Of a stretch of DNA of 64,000 bases, positions 26,759-37,847 are shown piece by piece. Positions within the stretch are counted from its first letter, which is position 1. Each line of letters begins with the position of its first letter. The position numbers and the translations under genes were made by a program. Origin of the DNA: Pandoraea oxalativorans (lineage in GTDB: Bacteria; Pseudomonadota; Gammaproteobacteria; Burkholderiales; Burkholderiaceae); assembly GCF_000972785.3 (NCBI RefSeq), contig NZ_CP011253.3:4588001-4652000 (forward strand). Direction: 5' to 3'. Under the pieces are notes generated by a model, which did not search any database, was not told where the DNA came from, and saw only the letters and a list, made by a program, of their open reading frames with translations.

Positions 26759-28564
26759 TTATTTGTCTTCGACTTGCAAAATGGCAAGGAACGCTTCCTG
26801 GGGAATTTCAACGCTCCCCACCTGCTTCATGCGCTTCTTACCTTCCTTCTGTTTCTCGAGCAGCTTCTTCTTACGCGAGATGTCGCCACCATAGCACTTC
26901 GCCAGCACGTTCTTACGCAGTGCCTTGATGTTTTCACGCGCGATGATGTTCGCACCGATGGCTGCCTGAATCGCCACATCGTACATCTGACGCGGAATGA
27001 TTTCCCGCATCTTCGACGCGACTTGCGCACCGCGACGACGGCTCTCCGAGCGGTGGACGATGATCGACAACGCGTCGACCTTGTCGTTATTGATCAGCAT
27101 GTCGACCTTGACCACGTCCGACGCGCGATATTCCTTGAACTCGTAATCCATCGACGCGTAACCGCGCGACACCGACTTCAGACGGTCGAAGAAGTCGAGC
27201 ACGATTTCCGCCATCGGAATTTCGTAAATCAGACGCACCTGACGGCCGTGATACTGCATATCGATCTGCACGCCGCGCTTTTGCTGGCACAGCGTGACGA
27301 CCGAACCGACGTACTCCTGCGGCATGTACAGATTCACGGTGACGATCGGCTCGCGAACCTCCTCGATGCGGCCCGGGTCCGGCATCTTTGCCGGGTTTTC
27401 CACCGAGACGATCGTGCCGTCGCGCTCCGTCACCTCATAAATCACGGTCGGGGCCGTGGTGATGAGGTCCATGTCGAATTCGCGTTCCAGACGCTCCTGC
27501 ACGATTTCCATGTGCAGCAGGCCCAGGAAACCGCAGCGGAAACCGAAGCCCAGCGCCTGGGAAACTTCCGGTTCGTATTGCAGCGAGGCATCGTTGAGCT
27601 TGAGCTTTTCGAGCGAGTCGCGCAGGGCGTCGTACTGGTTGGCTTCGACCGGATAGAGACCGGCGAACACTTGCGGCTTCACTTCCTTGAAGCCCGGCAG
27701 TGGTGCGTCGGCCGGCTTGGTCGTGGTCGTCACGGCGTGGGTGACGGTATCGCCCACCTTCGCCGCGTTTAGTTCCTTGATGCCCGAAATGATGAAGCCC
27801 ACCTGACCGGCAGACAGCGACGCGAGTTGCTTGGACTTCGGCGTGAACACGCCCACCTGTTCGACCAGATAGCTCGAGCCCGTGGCCATCAGGTGAATCT
27901 TTTCCTTCGGTTTGAGCGTGCCGTTGACCACGCGCACCAGCATCACCACACCGACGTAGCTATCGAACCACGAATCGATGATCAGCGCTTGCAGCGGCGC
28001 ATTGGCGTCGCCCTTGGGCGGGGGCACTTTGGCGATCAGCGCTTCGAGAACGTCTTCCACACCCAGACCGGTCTTGGCCGAACAGCGCACGGCGTCGGTC
28101 GCTTCAATGCCGATAACGTCTTCGATTTCCTGGATCGCGTTTTCCGGCTCGGCCGACGGCAGGTCGATCTTATTGAGCACCGGCACGACTTCCACGCCCA
28201 GCTCGATGGCGGTGTAACAGTTCGCGACGGTCTGCGCTTCCACGCCCTGCGAGGCGTCGACGACGAGCAGCGCGCCTTCGCAAGCGGACAGCGAACGGCT
28301 CACTTCGTACGAGAAGTCGACGTGTCCCGGCGTATCGATCAGGTTGAGGTTGTAGACCTTGCCATCACGTGCCTTATATTGCAGCGCGGCGGTCTGGGCC
28401 TTGATGGTAATGCCCCGCTCACGCTCGAGATCCATCGAGTCGAGGACGCGAGACTCCATTTCACGATCGGACAAACCGCCGCTCAGCTGGATGATGCGAT
28501 CGGCCAGGGTCGATTTCCCGTGGTCGATGTGGGCGATGATCGAAAAATTGCGAATATGGTCCAT
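26759..28564 (-). CDS. lepA: Elongation factor 4
   Basis: 601 residues. LepA is a translational GTPase acting on ribosome translocation and biogenesis. G1 is [14 protein letters not shown]3 [12 protein letters not shown] and G4 NKIDLPSA. The EF-4-specific C-terminal domain ends with [20 protein letters not shown]. Length is normal for the family. It is co-directional with lepB immediately downstream. Confidence 0.98.
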   Translation of the reverse strand: MDHIRNFSIIAHIDHGKSTLADRIIQLSGGLSDREMESRVLDSMDLERERGITIKAQTAALQYKARDGKVYNLNLIDTPGHVDFSYEVSRSLSACEGALLVVDASQGVEAQTVANCYTAIELGVEVVPVLNKIDLPSAEPENAIQEIEDVIGIEATDAVRCSAKTGLGVEDVLEALIAKVPPPKGDANAPLQALIIDSWFDSYVGVVMLVRVVNGTLKPKEKIHLMATGSSYLVEQVGVFTPKSKQLASLSAGQVGFIISGIKELNAAKVGDTVTHAVTTTTKPADAPLPGFKEVKPQVFAGLYPVEANQYDALRDSLEKLKLNDASLQYEPEVSQALGFGFRCGFLGLLHMEIVQERLEREFDMDLITTAPTVIYEVTERDGTIVSVENPAKMPDPGRIEEVREPIVTVNLYMPQEYVGSVVTLCQQKRGVQIDMQYHGRQVRLIYEIPMAEIVLDFFDRLKSVSRGYASMDYEFKEYRASDVVKVDMLINNDKVDALSIIVHRSESRRRGAQVASKMREIIPRQMYDVAIQAAIGANIIARENIKALRKNVLAKCYGGDISRKKKLLEKQKEGKKRMKQVGSVEIPQEAFLAILQVEDK

Positions 28565-28772
28565 GAGGCGGGGCTATAGAAAAGTCGGTGCCATCGGATT
28601 CGGCTCGGCAGCGACTTTCGAGAGAATCGGCAAACACGACATTTTAGCCGAAAGCGCACCGATTCCGTCCGGAATCGAAGGCATCGCGGCCGTATCGCTG
28701 AAATAAGCGGGATTCAGTGGAAATGATGGGCAGGCGCCGGTTTCGTTCTGGGCATCCGGACTGGACGAAGCG

Positions 28773-29018
28773 TCAGCCCCGGGGAAAAACAGTGGCGACA
28801 GCGTCGACGTCGAAACGATACCGACACAACTCGCGCTCGCCCAGGGCAAGCACCGGCACGATCTCGTCGTACTTCGCTTCGAGCACCGGATCGCTGTCGA
28901 CGTCGATCACAGTGACCGAGAAATTCCACGCCGGACGCATCGCTTCGAGCGCCGCAAGCATGTCATCGCACAGATGACACCACTTGCGGCCGTAGAGCGT
29001 GAGCGCCGGCGCGGTCAT
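28773..29018 (-). CDS. Glutaredoxin family protein (DUF836-like)
   Basis: 81 residues with a thioredoxin-like fold. The redox motif WCHLC is at residues 13-17 near the start, and the conserved cis-proline follows in EIVPVLALG. It starts 8 bp after the degP stop, so it is probably co-transcribed with the sigma-E genes. It likely acts in thiol redox; the partner is unknown. Confidence 0.88.
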   Translation of the reverse strand: MTAPALTLYGRKWCHLCDDMLAALEAMRPAWNFSVTVIDVDSDPVLEAKYDEIVPVLALGERELCRYRFDVDAVATVFPRG

Positions 29019-29026
29019 GGGCTGGC

Positions 29027-30538
29027 TTACTTGCTGCCCGCTGCACGCGGGCGCAGCGGTACGAACTGCGTCGCGTCGCCACGGCGCACCAGGATCGGCA
29101 CCAGACGCTTCGGATCGAGCGCCTTCACCACCTCTTCAAACTGTTTGGCGTTGGCGATGTCGGCGTCGCCCACTCGCAGAATGATGTCACCCTGCTGGAG
29201 CCCCGCACGGCCCGCCGGGCCTTCAGCCAGTTCGACCTGCACGCCGCCGCGCAGCTTCAAGTCCTTCTTCTGCGCATCGGTCAGATCGGAGACGACCAGA
29301 CCCAACGCGTTCGGATGCGGCGCTTCGGCGCTGCCGCCCTGGGCCTTCGACGCCTTCGGCGCATCGGTATCGGCCTCGGCAATCGCGATCTTCAGATCCT
29401 GATTCTTGCCCTTGCGCAGGACTTGCAGCGTTGCGCTCGAACCCGGCTTGGTCTCGCCGACCATGCGCGGCAGGTCCGTCGCGTGATCGACCGGACGGCC
29501 TTCGAACTTCATGATGATATCGCCCGGCTGCACACCTGCCTTCTCGGCAGGGCTGCCCGGCTCGATGCTGCGCACCAATGCGCCCTGAGCACGCGGCAGG
29601 CCCAACGAATCGGCCACGTCCTTGCTCACTTCGCTGATCGCCACGCCGATACGGCCGCGAACGACCTTGCCCGTCTTCTTGAGCTGATCGACCACGCGCA
29701 TCACTTCGTCGATCGGAATCGCAAACGAAATGCCCATGAAACCGCCGGTCTGGCTATAGATCATCGAGTTGATGCCCACGACCTCGCCACGCATATTGAT
29801 CAGCGGGCCGCCCGAGTTACCCGGGTTCACGGCTACGTCCGTCTGGATGAACGGCAGATAATCGCCCGTGTCTCGGCCCTTAGCCGACACGATACCCGAC
29901 GTTACCGTATTTTCAAGACCGAACGGCGATCCGATCGCCACCACCCACTCGCCCACGCGCAGCCTGTTCGAGTCGCCGACAGGCACCGTCGGCAGGTCTT
30001 TGGCTTCCACCTTGACGACGGCGACGTCGGTACGCTTGTCCGCGCCAACCAGCTTCGCCTTGAACTCGCGCTTGTCGGTCAGGGTGACGTAGATGCTGTC
30101 CGCGCCATCGACCACGTGCGCGTTCGTCAGAATGTAGCCGTCGTTCGAGACGATGAAGCCCGAACCCACGCCACTGTTCTGCTCTTCGTCCGGCTGAGGT
30201 TGGCCACGTCTCGGCGTGCCGCCCTTCGGGCCCGGCTGCTGCGGCATGGGCACACCGAAGAAGCGGCGGAACAGCTCAGCCATGTCATCGTCCATACCGG
30301 GCGGCAACCCGCGCTGATTGCGGGCAACGCGCTCGGTCGTCCGAATGTTCACGACGGCCGGGCCGACGCGATCGACGAGCTGAGTGAAATCGGGAAGATT
30401 GCTGACAAGCGGTGCGTTCGACGTCGTCGAACCGCCGCTCGGTGCCGAGGCCGGCGCAGCAAAGGCAGCGGGAACTCCCGCCAATTGGGCGGCAATGGCG
30501 CCGCCGAGGATGACACGAAGCAGGAGAGTCTTCTTCAT
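29027..30538 (-). CDS. degP: DegP/MucD-type periplasmic serine endoprotease
   Basis: 503 residues from the ATG at 30538. A signal peptide spans about 1-27 (cleaved near AAFA). The trypsin-like domain has His141 (TNAHVVDGA), Asp171 (TDVAVVKV) and Ser242 (GNSGGPL). Two PDZ domains follow (about 290-380 and 410-495). It degrades or refolds damaged envelope proteins and, in the family, is both target and modulator of sigma-E. It lies behind rseB in the rpoE-rseA-rseB-degP cluster. Confidence 0.96.
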   Translation of the reverse strand: MKKTLLLRVILGGAIAAQLAGVPAAFAAPASAPSGGSTTSNAPLVSNLPDFTQLVDRVGPAVVNIRTTERVARNQRGLPPGMDDDMAELFRRFFGVPMPQQPGPKGGTPRRGQPQPDEEQNSGVGSGFIVSNDGYILTNAHVVDGADSIYVTLTDKREFKAKLVGADKRTDVAVVKVEAKDLPTVPVGDSNRLRVGEWVVAIGSPFGLENTVTSGIVSAKGRDTGDYLPFIQTDVAVNPGNSGGPLINMRGEVVGINSMIYSQTGGFMGISFAIPIDEVMRVVDQLKKTGKVVRGRIGVAISEVSKDVADSLGLPRAQGALVRSIEPGSPAEKAGVQPGDIIMKFEGRPVDHATDLPRMVGETKPGSSATLQVLRKGKNQDLKIAIAEADTDAPKASKAQGGSAEAPHPNALGLVVSDLTDAQKKDLKLRGGVQVELAEGPAGRAGLQQGDIILRVGDADIANAKQFEEVVKALDPKRLVPILVRRGDATQFVPLRPRAAGSK

Positions 30539-30666
30539 TGGAAGATCGTGGTGCGCGAAAGTCTCGGAATCCCTGAGGACAGTCTGGCATCCGACGCACC
30601 GTCGCGTCACGTCTGCCTCGCTGCCCGGACCGCACCGTTACCGGTTGCGGCCCACCCGACAGCCGG

Positions 30667-31722
30667 TCACTTCGCCGGCTGTTTGTACTCGATGCTGGAT
30701 GCGAACTGTTGCAGCGTGGCCTGCGGCACTTCGCCGAGCAAGGTCAGCCAGAAGTCGCCATAGCGCTTGATGAGGATGTTCGTCGCTCCGGCGCTACCGT
30801 GGCCTTCCTTGCGCTCACGCGTGGCCGGTTCGATAAACACCGAAAGTCCGGCCATGCCGTCGGAATATACCACCTGCTGGACTTCCAGCGGTTTGCCGTC
30901 AGCCGTCGAACGCATCGTGCGACGCACTTCCCGAACGGCCTTGAAACCCGGCACCTTCTTGTCGACGTCGATGCTCCAGCCAGCGTCCGACAGACGCGTC
31001 GTCGCAATCTGCGGCTTCACGACATGCCAGCCGTGCGTGGCCTGAATCGCATGGACGATTCGCACCTTCTCGCTCGGAACGCCGATCGAGATTTGCGAGA
31101 ACGCCGCCTGCTCCAGCAGATGGCCCTCCGCATCGAGCGTCTGCGCACGCAGCAACAAGCCGGTGTTGCGATCGGCCCATAAGCGGTAGCCAAACCGGTA
31201 ATCGTCCTTCGGCGTGAGCTCGATCACCATGCAGTCGAAGCCCGCCATCCGTTCGTTCGGTAGCAGCTTCGGCGCGTAGTAGTCGAGCACGTCACGATTG
31301 GGCGTCGCGAGCAATGCGGGGAACGAATCCTTGCTCTCGCGCTTTTCCTGAAAAACGGTCTTCTGCTCGGGAATCAGCGTGTAGACGTCTTCGTTCTGAC
31401 GAAGAATGCGGCGCTGACGGCCGTCGAGCGTCTCCAGTTCTTCGTACTCGTTACCCTTCTCGGCGAAGTGACTGATCTTCGACGAACGCATGGTCGAGCC
31501 ACGCTGATACACGAAGGTGCCGATGTAGTTTTGCGTTTGCGCCGCACGGTGGATCTTGTTGAGCCACGCACCGACTTCGCGCTTCTCGACCAGCGGGTCG
31601 GTAGACGCGGAGGCCTGCGCCCACGCCTGCGTTTGCAGGGTGCTCGCCAGCAGGAATGCAAACAAGAAGAAAGTGCGCCCGAAGGGCGCACGCGGCAAGG
31701 ATTCGATACTCAGGCGCTGCAT
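30667..31722 (-). CDS. rseB: Sigma-E factor regulatory protein RseB/MucB
   Basis: 351 residues with a signal peptide (about 1-35, ending TQAWAQA). RseB sits in the periplasm, binds the anti-sigma factor RseA and shields it from cleavage until envelope stress. The family's lipid-carrier-like domain is seen in NYIGTFVYQRGSTMRSSKIS and DYRFGYRLWADRNTGLLLRA. The start codon directly follows the rseA stop (TAAATG). Confidence 0.93.
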   Translation of the reverse strand: MQRLSIESLPRAPFGRTFFLFAFLLASTLQTQAWAQASASTDPLVEKREVGAWLNKIHRAAQTQNYIGTFVYQRGSTMRSSKISHFAEKGNEYEELETLDGRQRRILRQNEDVYTLIPEQKTVFQEKRESKDSFPALLATPNRDVLDYYAPKLLPNERMAGFDCMVIELTPKDDYRFGYRLWADRNTGLLLRAQTLDAEGHLLEQAAFSQISIGVPSEKVRIVHAIQATHGWHVVKPQIATTRLSDAGWSIDVDKKVPGFKAVREVRRTMRSTADGKPLEVQQVVYSDGMAGLSVFIEPATRERKEGHGSAGATNILIKRYGDFWLTLLGEVPQATLQQFASSIEYKQPAK

Positions 31723-32412
31723 TTATTCGTCCGCTTGCGCCGAGGCTCGCATGTAAGGGGAAACGCTCTGCCCGATCGGGGCCGGCGCATATTGCTGGTG
31801 AGCTGCAAGATACTGGTCGAGACGCGCATCGCGCAGCACGATCACATCGTTCGGCGCACCCGCACCGTTGGCGGCCACAGCGGCTTGCGGCTGCTGCGAC
31901 AGCGCCACACGCGTGAGGCTCGAACCGCTGGCAGTCGGTGCTGCGGTCTGAGCGAACACCTGCGGTTGCGCGCCCCCTGCCGGATGATCCTGCAGACGCG
32001 GCACCACGACCCACGACAGCGCAGCGACTGCAGCGGCGGCAGCCGCCGTCGGCAGGACGCGGCGAACGCGTAGGAAAGGATTGATTCGCGCGACACGCGA
32101 GGCGGCGGCCTTGCCACCCGCAGCAGTCGCGGCCTGAGCGTCAGCCAGTGCGGCCGGCGCGAGCAGGTGCGGCTCGGCTTTGAGGCGTGCGGCGAAGGAG
32201 GCCATAAAGGCAGACTCCGAACGCGGCAGCGTCAGTTCATCGGAACGCAATGCGTCCCCGATCAGATGGTAGTCGTCCCACAGAGGCCGGCCCGAGGTGT
32301 CAGCCTCGTCCAGCAGGGCGGCCAGTTCGTCCGGATCGAATTCCCCGTCCATCAACGCGGAAATCCGCTCGGCTTGCAGCCCCCGCTGCGTTTGCACCGT
32401 CGCTGATCCCAT
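31723..32412 (-). CDS. rseA: Anti-sigma-E factor RseA/MucA
   Basis: 229 residues from the ATG at 32412, with GGGGGA just upstream. The cytoplasmic sigma-binding domain (about 15-85) contains ISALMDGEFDPDELAALLDE and WDDYHLIGDALRS. One membrane helix lies around 117-138, followed by an Ala/Gln-rich periplasmic part where RseB would bind and DegS would cut. It is 38 bp after rpoE. Confidence 0.93.
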   Translation of the reverse strand: MGSATVQTQRGLQAERISALMDGEFDPDELAALLDEADTSGRPLWDDYHLIGDALRSDELTLPRSESAFMASFAARLKAEPHLLAPAALADAQAATAAGGKAAASRVARINPFLRVRRVLPTAAAAAAVAALSWVVVPRLQDHPAGGAQPQVFAQTAAPTASGSSLTRVALSQQPQAAVAANGAGAPNDVIVLRDARLDQYLAAHQQYAPAPIGQSVSPYMRASAQADE

Positions 32413-32450
32413 GATATCCCCCAACGAAAATAACTTTCCCGGCGGCGCGC

Positions 32451-33050
32451 TCACCAGCGCTTACCGTCAGGCGTGTCCAGCAGCGGCCTGAGCCGGCTGG
32501 CAATCGCTTCACGCGCCCGGAAAATTCGCGAACGGACCGTTCCGATCGGGCACCCCATGGCTTCGGCGATCTCTTCGTAGCTCAACCCTTCGATTTCTCG
32601 CAGGGTAATTGCCGTTCGAAGTTCATCGGGCAAAGCCTCCATCGCTGTGTTGACCGTTTGAGCAATCTGCTTGCTCATCAGCATCGACTCAGGCGTGTTG
32701 ATATCCCTTAGTTGATCGGCCTCGGCAAAAGTTTCAGCTTCTTCAGCGTTCGCTTCAGTCGAAGTCGGTGCACGACGTCCCTGGGTCGCCAGGTGGTTTT
32801 TCGCCGTGTTGACAGCAATACGATACAACCAGGTATAGAACGCCGACTCGCCGCGAAATTGCGGCAAGGCGCGGTAGGCCTTGATAAAGGCCTCCTGCGT
32901 CACATCCTCGACCTCGGCGGCGTCGCGCACGAGCCGCGATACGAGGCGGATGATCTTGCGGTGATATTTCGCGACCAACAGCTCGAAGGCGGCTTTGTCG
33001 CCTTTCTGCACGCGCTCGACGAGCGCCTGGTCGATTTCTCGTTCACTCAC
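32451..33050 (-). CDS. rpoE: RNA polymerase sigma factor RpoE (sigma-24)
   Basis: 199 residues from a GTG at 33050, chosen because the family starts M-S-E-x-E-I-D-Q and the length then fits exactly; upstream codons look non-coding. Region 2 contains VEDVTQEAFIKAYRALPQFR and region 4 contains LREIEGLSYEEIAEAMGCPI. It directs transcription of the envelope stress regulon. Downstream are its anti-sigma RseA, RseB and DegP. Confidence 0.96.
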   Translation of the reverse strand: MSEREIDQALVERVQKGDKAAFELLVAKYHRKIIRLVSRLVRDAAEVEDVTQEAFIKAYRALPQFRGESAFYTWLYRIAVNTAKNHLATQGRRAPTSTEANAEEAETFAEADQLRDINTPESMLMSKQIAQTVNTAMEALPDELRTAITLREIEGLSYEEIAEAMGCPIGTVRSRIFRAREAIASRLRPLLDTPDGKRW

Positions 33051-33188
33051 CTGATATGGATCCGTATTTTCTCTGGCTGCCGGGCCCGAACGGGCCCAAT
33101 TGCACCGTGGCAGCACTGACCACCACAGCTGGAAGTGTCTTTGACGCCGCACGCCCGGGCACACTCACCGGAGCGTGGGTCAGCGGGA

Positions 33189-33211
33189 CGGGACGCCTGC
33201 GGGGCGTCCCG
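33189..33211 (-). terminator. GC-rich hairpin directly after fabF
   Basis: CGGGACGCC and GGCGTCCCG form a 9-bp stem with a 5-nt loop starting 5 bp after the fabF stop. There is no U-run, so it is more likely an mRNA 3'-end stabiliser or partial terminator ahead of rpoE. Confidence 0.45.
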
Positions 33212-33216
33212 CGAAC

Positions 33217-34455
33217 TTAGACTCGCTGGAAGACCAGCGTGCCGTTAGTCCCGCCAAATCCGAAAGAGTTCTTCAACGCAACATCAATTTTCATGTCACG
33301 GGCCGTATTTGCGCAGTAGTCGAGGTCGCAAGCCGGATCCTGATTGAAGATGTTGATCGTCGGCGGCGACTTCTGATGGTGAACGGCCAGCACGGTAAAC
33401 ACCGACTCCAGGCCGCCCGCGCCGCCCAGCAAGTGGCCGGTCATCGACTTGGTCGAATTCACCACGACGTTCCTGGCCGCATCGCCCATCAGGCGCTTGA
33501 CCGCCACCGTCTCGGCGATATCGCCCAGCGGCGTCGACGTGCCATGCGCATTCACATAGTTCACCGTGTCGGCGTTCAGACCGGCGTCGCGCAGCGCGTT
33601 CGTCATGGCACGCAGTGCGCCGTCGCCGTCTTCGCAGGGCGCGGTCATGTGGTACGCGTCGGCGCTCATGCCGAAGCCCGTGAGTTCGGCGTAGATCTTG
33701 GCGCCGCGCGCCTTGGCATGCTCATACTCTTCGACCATTATCACGCCGGCGCCTTCGCCCAGCACGAAGCCATCGCGATCCTTGTCCCACGGACGGCTGG
33801 CCGTCGCCGGGTCGTCGTTACGCGTGGACAGTGCGGTCATCGCAGCGAAACCGCCGATGCCCAGCGGAGACACCGTCGATTCGGCGCCGCCGGCGAGCAC
33901 AGCATCTGCATCGCCATACTGAATCATGCGTGCAGCCTGACCGATACAGTGCAGACCGGTCGTGCAAGCCGTGACGATGGCAAGGTTCGGGCCCTTCAGG
34001 CCGTACTTGATCGAGAGATGGCCGGAGATCATGTTGATGATCGAGCCCGGCACGAAGAAGGGAGAAATCTTGCGCGGACCGCCCTTGATCAGATCGTCAT
34101 GCGTATCCTCGATCATCGGCAGACCGCCAATCCCGGAGCCAACGAGGACACCGATGCGCTCTGCGTTCTCTGCGGTGATTTGCAGGCCGCTATCCTCAAA
34201 CGCCTGAATGCCGGCCGCCAGACCGTAATGGATAAACGTATCCATACGGCGAGCGTCCTTGGTCGACAGATACTTCTCTGTCTCGAAGTTTTTGACTTCG
34301 CCTGCGAAGCGAACTTTGAACTCGCTCGCATCGAACTTCGTGATGTTGGCGATGCCCGAACGGCCCGCGACCAGATTTTCCCAACCTTCGGCAACAGTGT
34401 TGCCGACCGGCGAGATCAGGCCCAGACCGGTAATGACGACGCGACGACGACTCAC
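33217..34455 (-). CDS. fabF: Beta-ketoacyl-ACP synthase II
   Basis: 412 residues from a GTG at 34455 preceded by GGGGAG (starts with [20 protein letters not shown]). It elongates acyl-ACP with malonyl-ACP. The active-site Cys164 is in [10 protein letters not shown], and the His residues are in [11 protein letters not shown] and [13 protein letters not shown]. It follows acpP, as expected in the fab cluster. Confidence 0.97.
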   Translation of the reverse strand: MSRRRVVITGLGLISPVGNTVAEGWENLVAGRSGIANITKFDASEFKVRFAGEVKNFETEKYLSTKDARRMDTFIHYGLAAGIQAFEDSGLQITAENAERIGVLVGSGIGGLPMIEDTHDDLIKGGPRKISPFFVPGSIINMISGHLSIKYGLKGPNLAIVTACTTGLHCIGQAARMIQYGDADAVLAGGAESTVSPLGIGGFAAMTALSTRNDDPATASRPWDKDRDGFVLGEGAGVIMVEEYEHAKARGAKIYAELTGFGMSADAYHMTAPCEDGDGALRAMTNALRDAGLNADTVNYVNAHGTSTPLGDIAETVAVKRLMGDAARNVVVNSTKSMTGHLLGGAGGLESVFTVLAVHHQKSPPTINIFNQDPACDLDYCANTARDMKIDVALKNSFGFGGTNGTLVFQRV

Positions 34456-34597
34456 GATACTCCCCTTCTTCTGCTGGGTCATACAAAACAAAAGCCACAG
34501 AGGCGACAAGGTCCGACCCTGCGCTCCCTGCGGCTGACAGGCATGCCCGACGCCAGGAGCCGGTCGGCATCCCGGCCAATCAGGCTAACCGTACGAA

Positions 34598-34837
34598 TTA
34601 CGCCTTCTTCTGCGACGAGGCGAAATCGATAGCTTGTTGCACGGTGGTGATCTTTTCTGCTTCTTCGTCCGGGATCTCGATCTCGAACTCTTCTTCCAGT
34701 GCCATCACCAGCTCAACCGTATCGAGCGAGTCAGCGCCGAGATCGTTCACGAAGCTGGATTCGTTCTTAATGTCGGCTTCCGCGACGCCAAGTTGTTCGG
34801 CGACGATCTTCTTGACGCGTTGCTCAATGTTATCCAT
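34598..34837 (-). CDS. acpP: Acyl carrier protein
   Basis: 79 residues, very acidic. The phosphopantetheine attachment Ser37 is in [12 protein letters not shown]. It carries acyl intermediates of fatty-acid synthesis. It lies between fabG and fabF. Its motif differs clearly from the DDLNLDSIK carrier motif in the polyketide synthase. Confidence 0.98.
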   Translation of the reverse strand: MDNIEQRVKKIVAEQLGVAEADIKNESSFVNDLGADSLDTVELVMALEEEFEIEIPDEEAEKITTVQQAIDFASSQKKA

Positions 34838-34973
34838 TCAAACCCTCCGGGGTAGTTAGTTCAGACAAGTGCGCGCATTTTAACAGGTTTGCCAAGCAAA
34901 GTTAGCATGCGCCAAATAATGTTCAATGTCGCGCAAAATCGTGCATTTTCACCACAATCCGCGCACATCTTCC

Positions 34974-35723
34974 TTAATTCATGAACATGCCGCCGTTCAC
35001 GTGAAGCGTAGTGCCGGTGATGTAACCAGCCTGCGGAGACGCGAGGAACGCCACCGCATTAGCGATATCTTCCGGCGCGCCCAGACGGCCCAGCGGAATG
35101 CGCGCCTTGAGCGCTTCGTGCTGTGCTTCGCCCAGCGCCTTGGTCATATCGGTGTCGATAAAACCGGGGGCCACGCAATTGACCGTGATGTTTCGGCTGC
35201 CGATCTCGGCGGCCAGCGAACGCGACATGCCCGACACGCCCGCCTTCGCGGCGGCGTAATTGGCTTGTCCCGGGTTGCCCGCGGAACCGACGACCGACGT
35301 CACATTGATGATCCGGCCGCTACGCGCCTTCATCATCGGCTTTATGACCGCGCGCGACAGACGGAAAATCGCCTTGAGGTTCGTGTCGATTACGTCATCC
35401 CACTCGTCGTCCTTCATACGCATCGCGAGGTTATCGCGAGTAATACCAGCGTTATTGACGAGGATGTCGAGCTTGCCATGCTGCTTGAGGATGTCGTCCA
35501 GCGCGGCGGCCACGCCCTCTGCGTCGGTCACATTCAGGACAATGCCCTTGCCCGCGACGCCGGCTTCCGCGAAATACGCATCGATGCCTTGCGCACCGGC
35601 TTCGCTGGTGGCGGTGCCCACGACTGTCGCCCCCTGGCGAGCCAGTTCGAGGGCGATGGCACGACCGATGCCGCGCGAGGCGCCGGTCACCAGCGCCACG
35701 AGGTTTTCGAGTTGCTTGCTCAT
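34974..35723 (-). CDS. fabG: 3-oxoacyl-ACP reductase
   Basis: 249 residues, short-chain dehydrogenase. It reduces 3-ketoacyl-ACP with NADPH. The cofactor motif TGASRGIGRAIA is near residue 14; the catalytic Ser is in TSVVGSAG and Tyr-x3-Lys in NYAAAKAG. The end ITGTTLHVNGGMFMN is typical of FabG. Confidence 0.97.
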   Translation of the reverse strand: MSKQLENLVALVTGASRGIGRAIALELARQGATVVGTATSEAGAQGIDAYFAEAGVAGKGIVLNVTDAEGVAAALDDILKQHGKLDILVNNAGITRDNLAMRMKDDEWDDVIDTNLKAIFRLSRAVIKPMMKARSGRIINVTSVVGSAGNPGQANYAAAKAGVSGMSRSLAAEIGSRNITVNCVAPGFIDTDMTKALGEAQHEALKARIPLGRLGAPEDIANAVAFLASPQAGYITGTTLHVNGGMFMN

Positions 35724-35747
35724 GAAAGAATTACCCTTGCCTATGGC

Positions 35748-36677
35748 TTACGAGAGTTGGGCACGCACGTCGGCCAGTGAGGCCGGATCGGTGATTGCCA
35801 AACCCGTGAGATTGCCGTCGATGCGCTTGGTCAGGCCGGTCAGCACCTTGCCCGGACCGCACTCGACCACCTGCGTCACGCCTTGCGCCGCGAGCCACTT
35901 GACCGACTCAACCCAGCGCACCGGGGCGGCCGCCTGACGCACCAGCGCGTCCTTGATGCGAGCGACTTCGGTTTCGACGGCCACATCCACATTATTGACG
36001 AGCGAGACCTGCGGCGCGTTAAACGTCACGCTCGCCAGATACTCGCGCAGACGGTCCGACGCAGGCTTGAGCAGCGACGAATGGAACGGTGCGGACACCG
36101 GCAGCACGAGCGCGCGCTTGGCGCCTGCGGCCTTGGCCAGTTCGCAAGCTTTTTCAACACCCGCCTTGGCACCGGCAATCACGACTTGAGCCGGCGCATT
36201 GAAGTTGACGGCCTCGACCACGCCCGCCGCCGACGCCTCGGCGCAGACGGTACGAACGGTGTCGTCGTCCAGACCGAGAATCGCCGCCATACCGCCCTGA
36301 CCGACCGGCACGGCTTCCTGCATCGCTTGCGCGCGAAAACGCACGAGCGGCACGGCATCTTTGAACGCAATGACGCCTGCAGCCACAAGCGCGGTGTATT
36401 CACCCAGGCTGTGGCCAGCGACGAAAGCCGGCTTTGCGCCGCTGTCGGCCAACCACGCGCGGTACATTGCGTAGGCGGCGGTGAGCATTACCGGTTGCGT
36501 GTTGGTCGTGAGGTTGAGTTCTTCGGCGGGGCCAGCGGCGATCAGCTTGGCGATGTCCTGGCCGAGGGCGTCCGAAGCTTCGGCAAGCGTTTCGCGCACG
36601 ACGGCGTTGTCCGCGAATGCGTCGAGCATGCCCACCGATTGGGATCCTTGTCCCGGGAAAACGAAAGCGAATGTCAT
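35748..36677 (-). CDS. fabD: Malonyl-CoA:ACP transacylase
   Basis: 309 residues from the ATG at 36677 (starts MTFAFVFPGQGSQSVGMLDA). It loads malonate onto AcpP. The nucleophile Ser90 is in AGHSLGEYTA and the catalytic His in VSAPFHSSL. It lies 24 bp upstream of fabG. Confidence 0.97.
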   Translation of the reverse strand: MTFAFVFPGQGSQSVGMLDAFADNAVVRETLAEASDALGQDIAKLIAAGPAEELNLTTNTQPVMLTAAYAMYRAWLADSGAKPAFVAGHSLGEYTALVAAGVIAFKDAVPLVRFRAQAMQEAVPVGQGGMAAILGLDDDTVRTVCAEASAAGVVEAVNFNAPAQVVIAGAKAGVEKACELAKAAGAKRALVLPVSAPFHSSLLKPASDRLREYLASVTFNAPQVSLVNNVDVAVETEVARIKDALVRQAAAPVRWVESVKWLAAQGVTQVVECGPGKVLTGLTKRIDGNLTGLAITDPASLADVRAQLS

Positions 36678-36824
36678 AGCGGCTGGTTTTACAGTCAGAT
36701 TCAGAAACATGGCGGCGCATCCTGGCGCGCCGTAACGACGCGCACGAGAGCGTTCCCACGCGCTTCGCTTACACCGCACTTCACAACGCGGGGCAAGTTC
36801 GCGTGGCGCTCCGGCGCCGTGACG

Positions 36825-37811
36825 TCACATGCGGAAAAGCACCGCGCCCCACGTAAAGCCCCCCCCCACGCCTTCGATCATGACGTTCTGGCCGGCTTTG
36901 ATACGACCGTCGCGAACGGCGACGTCGAGTGCGAGCGGAATCGATGCAGCGGAAGTATTGCCGTGCTGGTCGACGGTCACGACCATTTTCGCTTCGGCGC
37001 CCAGCTTGCGGGCCGTGCTCGTCATGATGCGCAGATTGGCCTGATGCGGAATCAGCCAGTCGATCGCCGACGCTTCCAGCCCAGCCTTCTCGAGGGCCTC
37101 GTGAGCCACTTTTTCGAGCACCTTGACGGCCAGCTTGAACACCGCCTGACCATCCATATAAAGGAACGCCTCGCCCTGCACCGCGCCACCGCTCACATTG
37201 CCCGGCACGCAGAGGATGTTCGAGTGACTGCCGTCTGCGTGCAGCGCGCTCGAGAGAATGCCCGGCTCGCTGGACGCTTGCAGCACGACCGCACCCGCGC
37301 CGTCGCCAAACAGCACGCACGTCGTACGGTCATTGAAATCGAGAATGCGCGAGAACGTTTCCGCACCGATCACAAGCACGTTGCGGTAGGCACCCGAGCG
37401 AATGAAGTTGTCGGCCGTCGCCATCGCATAAGCGAAGCCCGAGCAAACGGCCTGGATGTCGAACGCGGCGCAACCGTTGGTGATGCCGAGCTTGTTCTGC
37501 ACGAGGCAAGCGGTACTCGGGAACACGAAATCGGGGGTGGACGTGGCCACCATGATCAGGTCGATCTGGTCGGCGCTCAGCCCTGCCATGTCGAGTGCAC
37601 GCTTGGCGGCTTCCACCGCCATATCGCTGCTCGTCTGGTCGGGCGCGGCGAAATGGCGCGCCTGAATGCCGGTACGGGCGACGATCCACTCGTCGCTCGT
37701 CTCGATGCCTCGGGTGGCAAGCTCGTCTGCCAACTGCTGATTGGTCACGCGTCGTGCCGGCAGGTAGCTGCCGGTGCCGACGACACGAGAATAAATCGCG
37801 GACTGGGTCAT
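36825..37811 (-). CDS. fabH: Beta-ketoacyl-ACP synthase III
   Basis: 328 residues. It starts fatty-acid synthesis by condensing acetyl-CoA with malonyl-ACP. The triad is visible as Cys123 (AVCSGFAYA), His in [10 protein letters not shown] and Asn in [10 protein letters not shown]. It lies 36 bp after plsX. Confidence 0.97.
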   Translation of the reverse strand: MTQSAIYSRVVGTGSYLPARRVTNQQLADELATRGIETSDEWIVARTGIQARHFAAPDQTSSDMAVEAAKRALDMAGLSADQIDLIMVATSTPDFVFPSTACLVQNKLGITNGCAAFDIQAVCSGFAYAMATADNFIRSGAYRNVLVIGAETFSRILDFNDRTTCVLFGDGAGAVVLQASSEPGILSSALHADGSHSNILCVPGNVSGGAVQGEAFLYMDGQAVFKLAVKVLEKVAHEALEKAGLEASAIDWLIPHQANLRIMTSTARKLGAEAKMVVTVDQHGNTSAASIPLALDVAVRDGRIKAGQNVMIEGVGGGFTWGAVLFRM

Positions 37812-37847
37812 CTTATAGTCGGTTAGCGCACCGGGGCGGGACCGGCT

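Noticed and set aside
26132..27772. 546-codon plus-strand frame over lepA/lepB
   Set aside because: It is opposite the well-conserved LepA and has His/Arg-rich composition typical of antisense frames.
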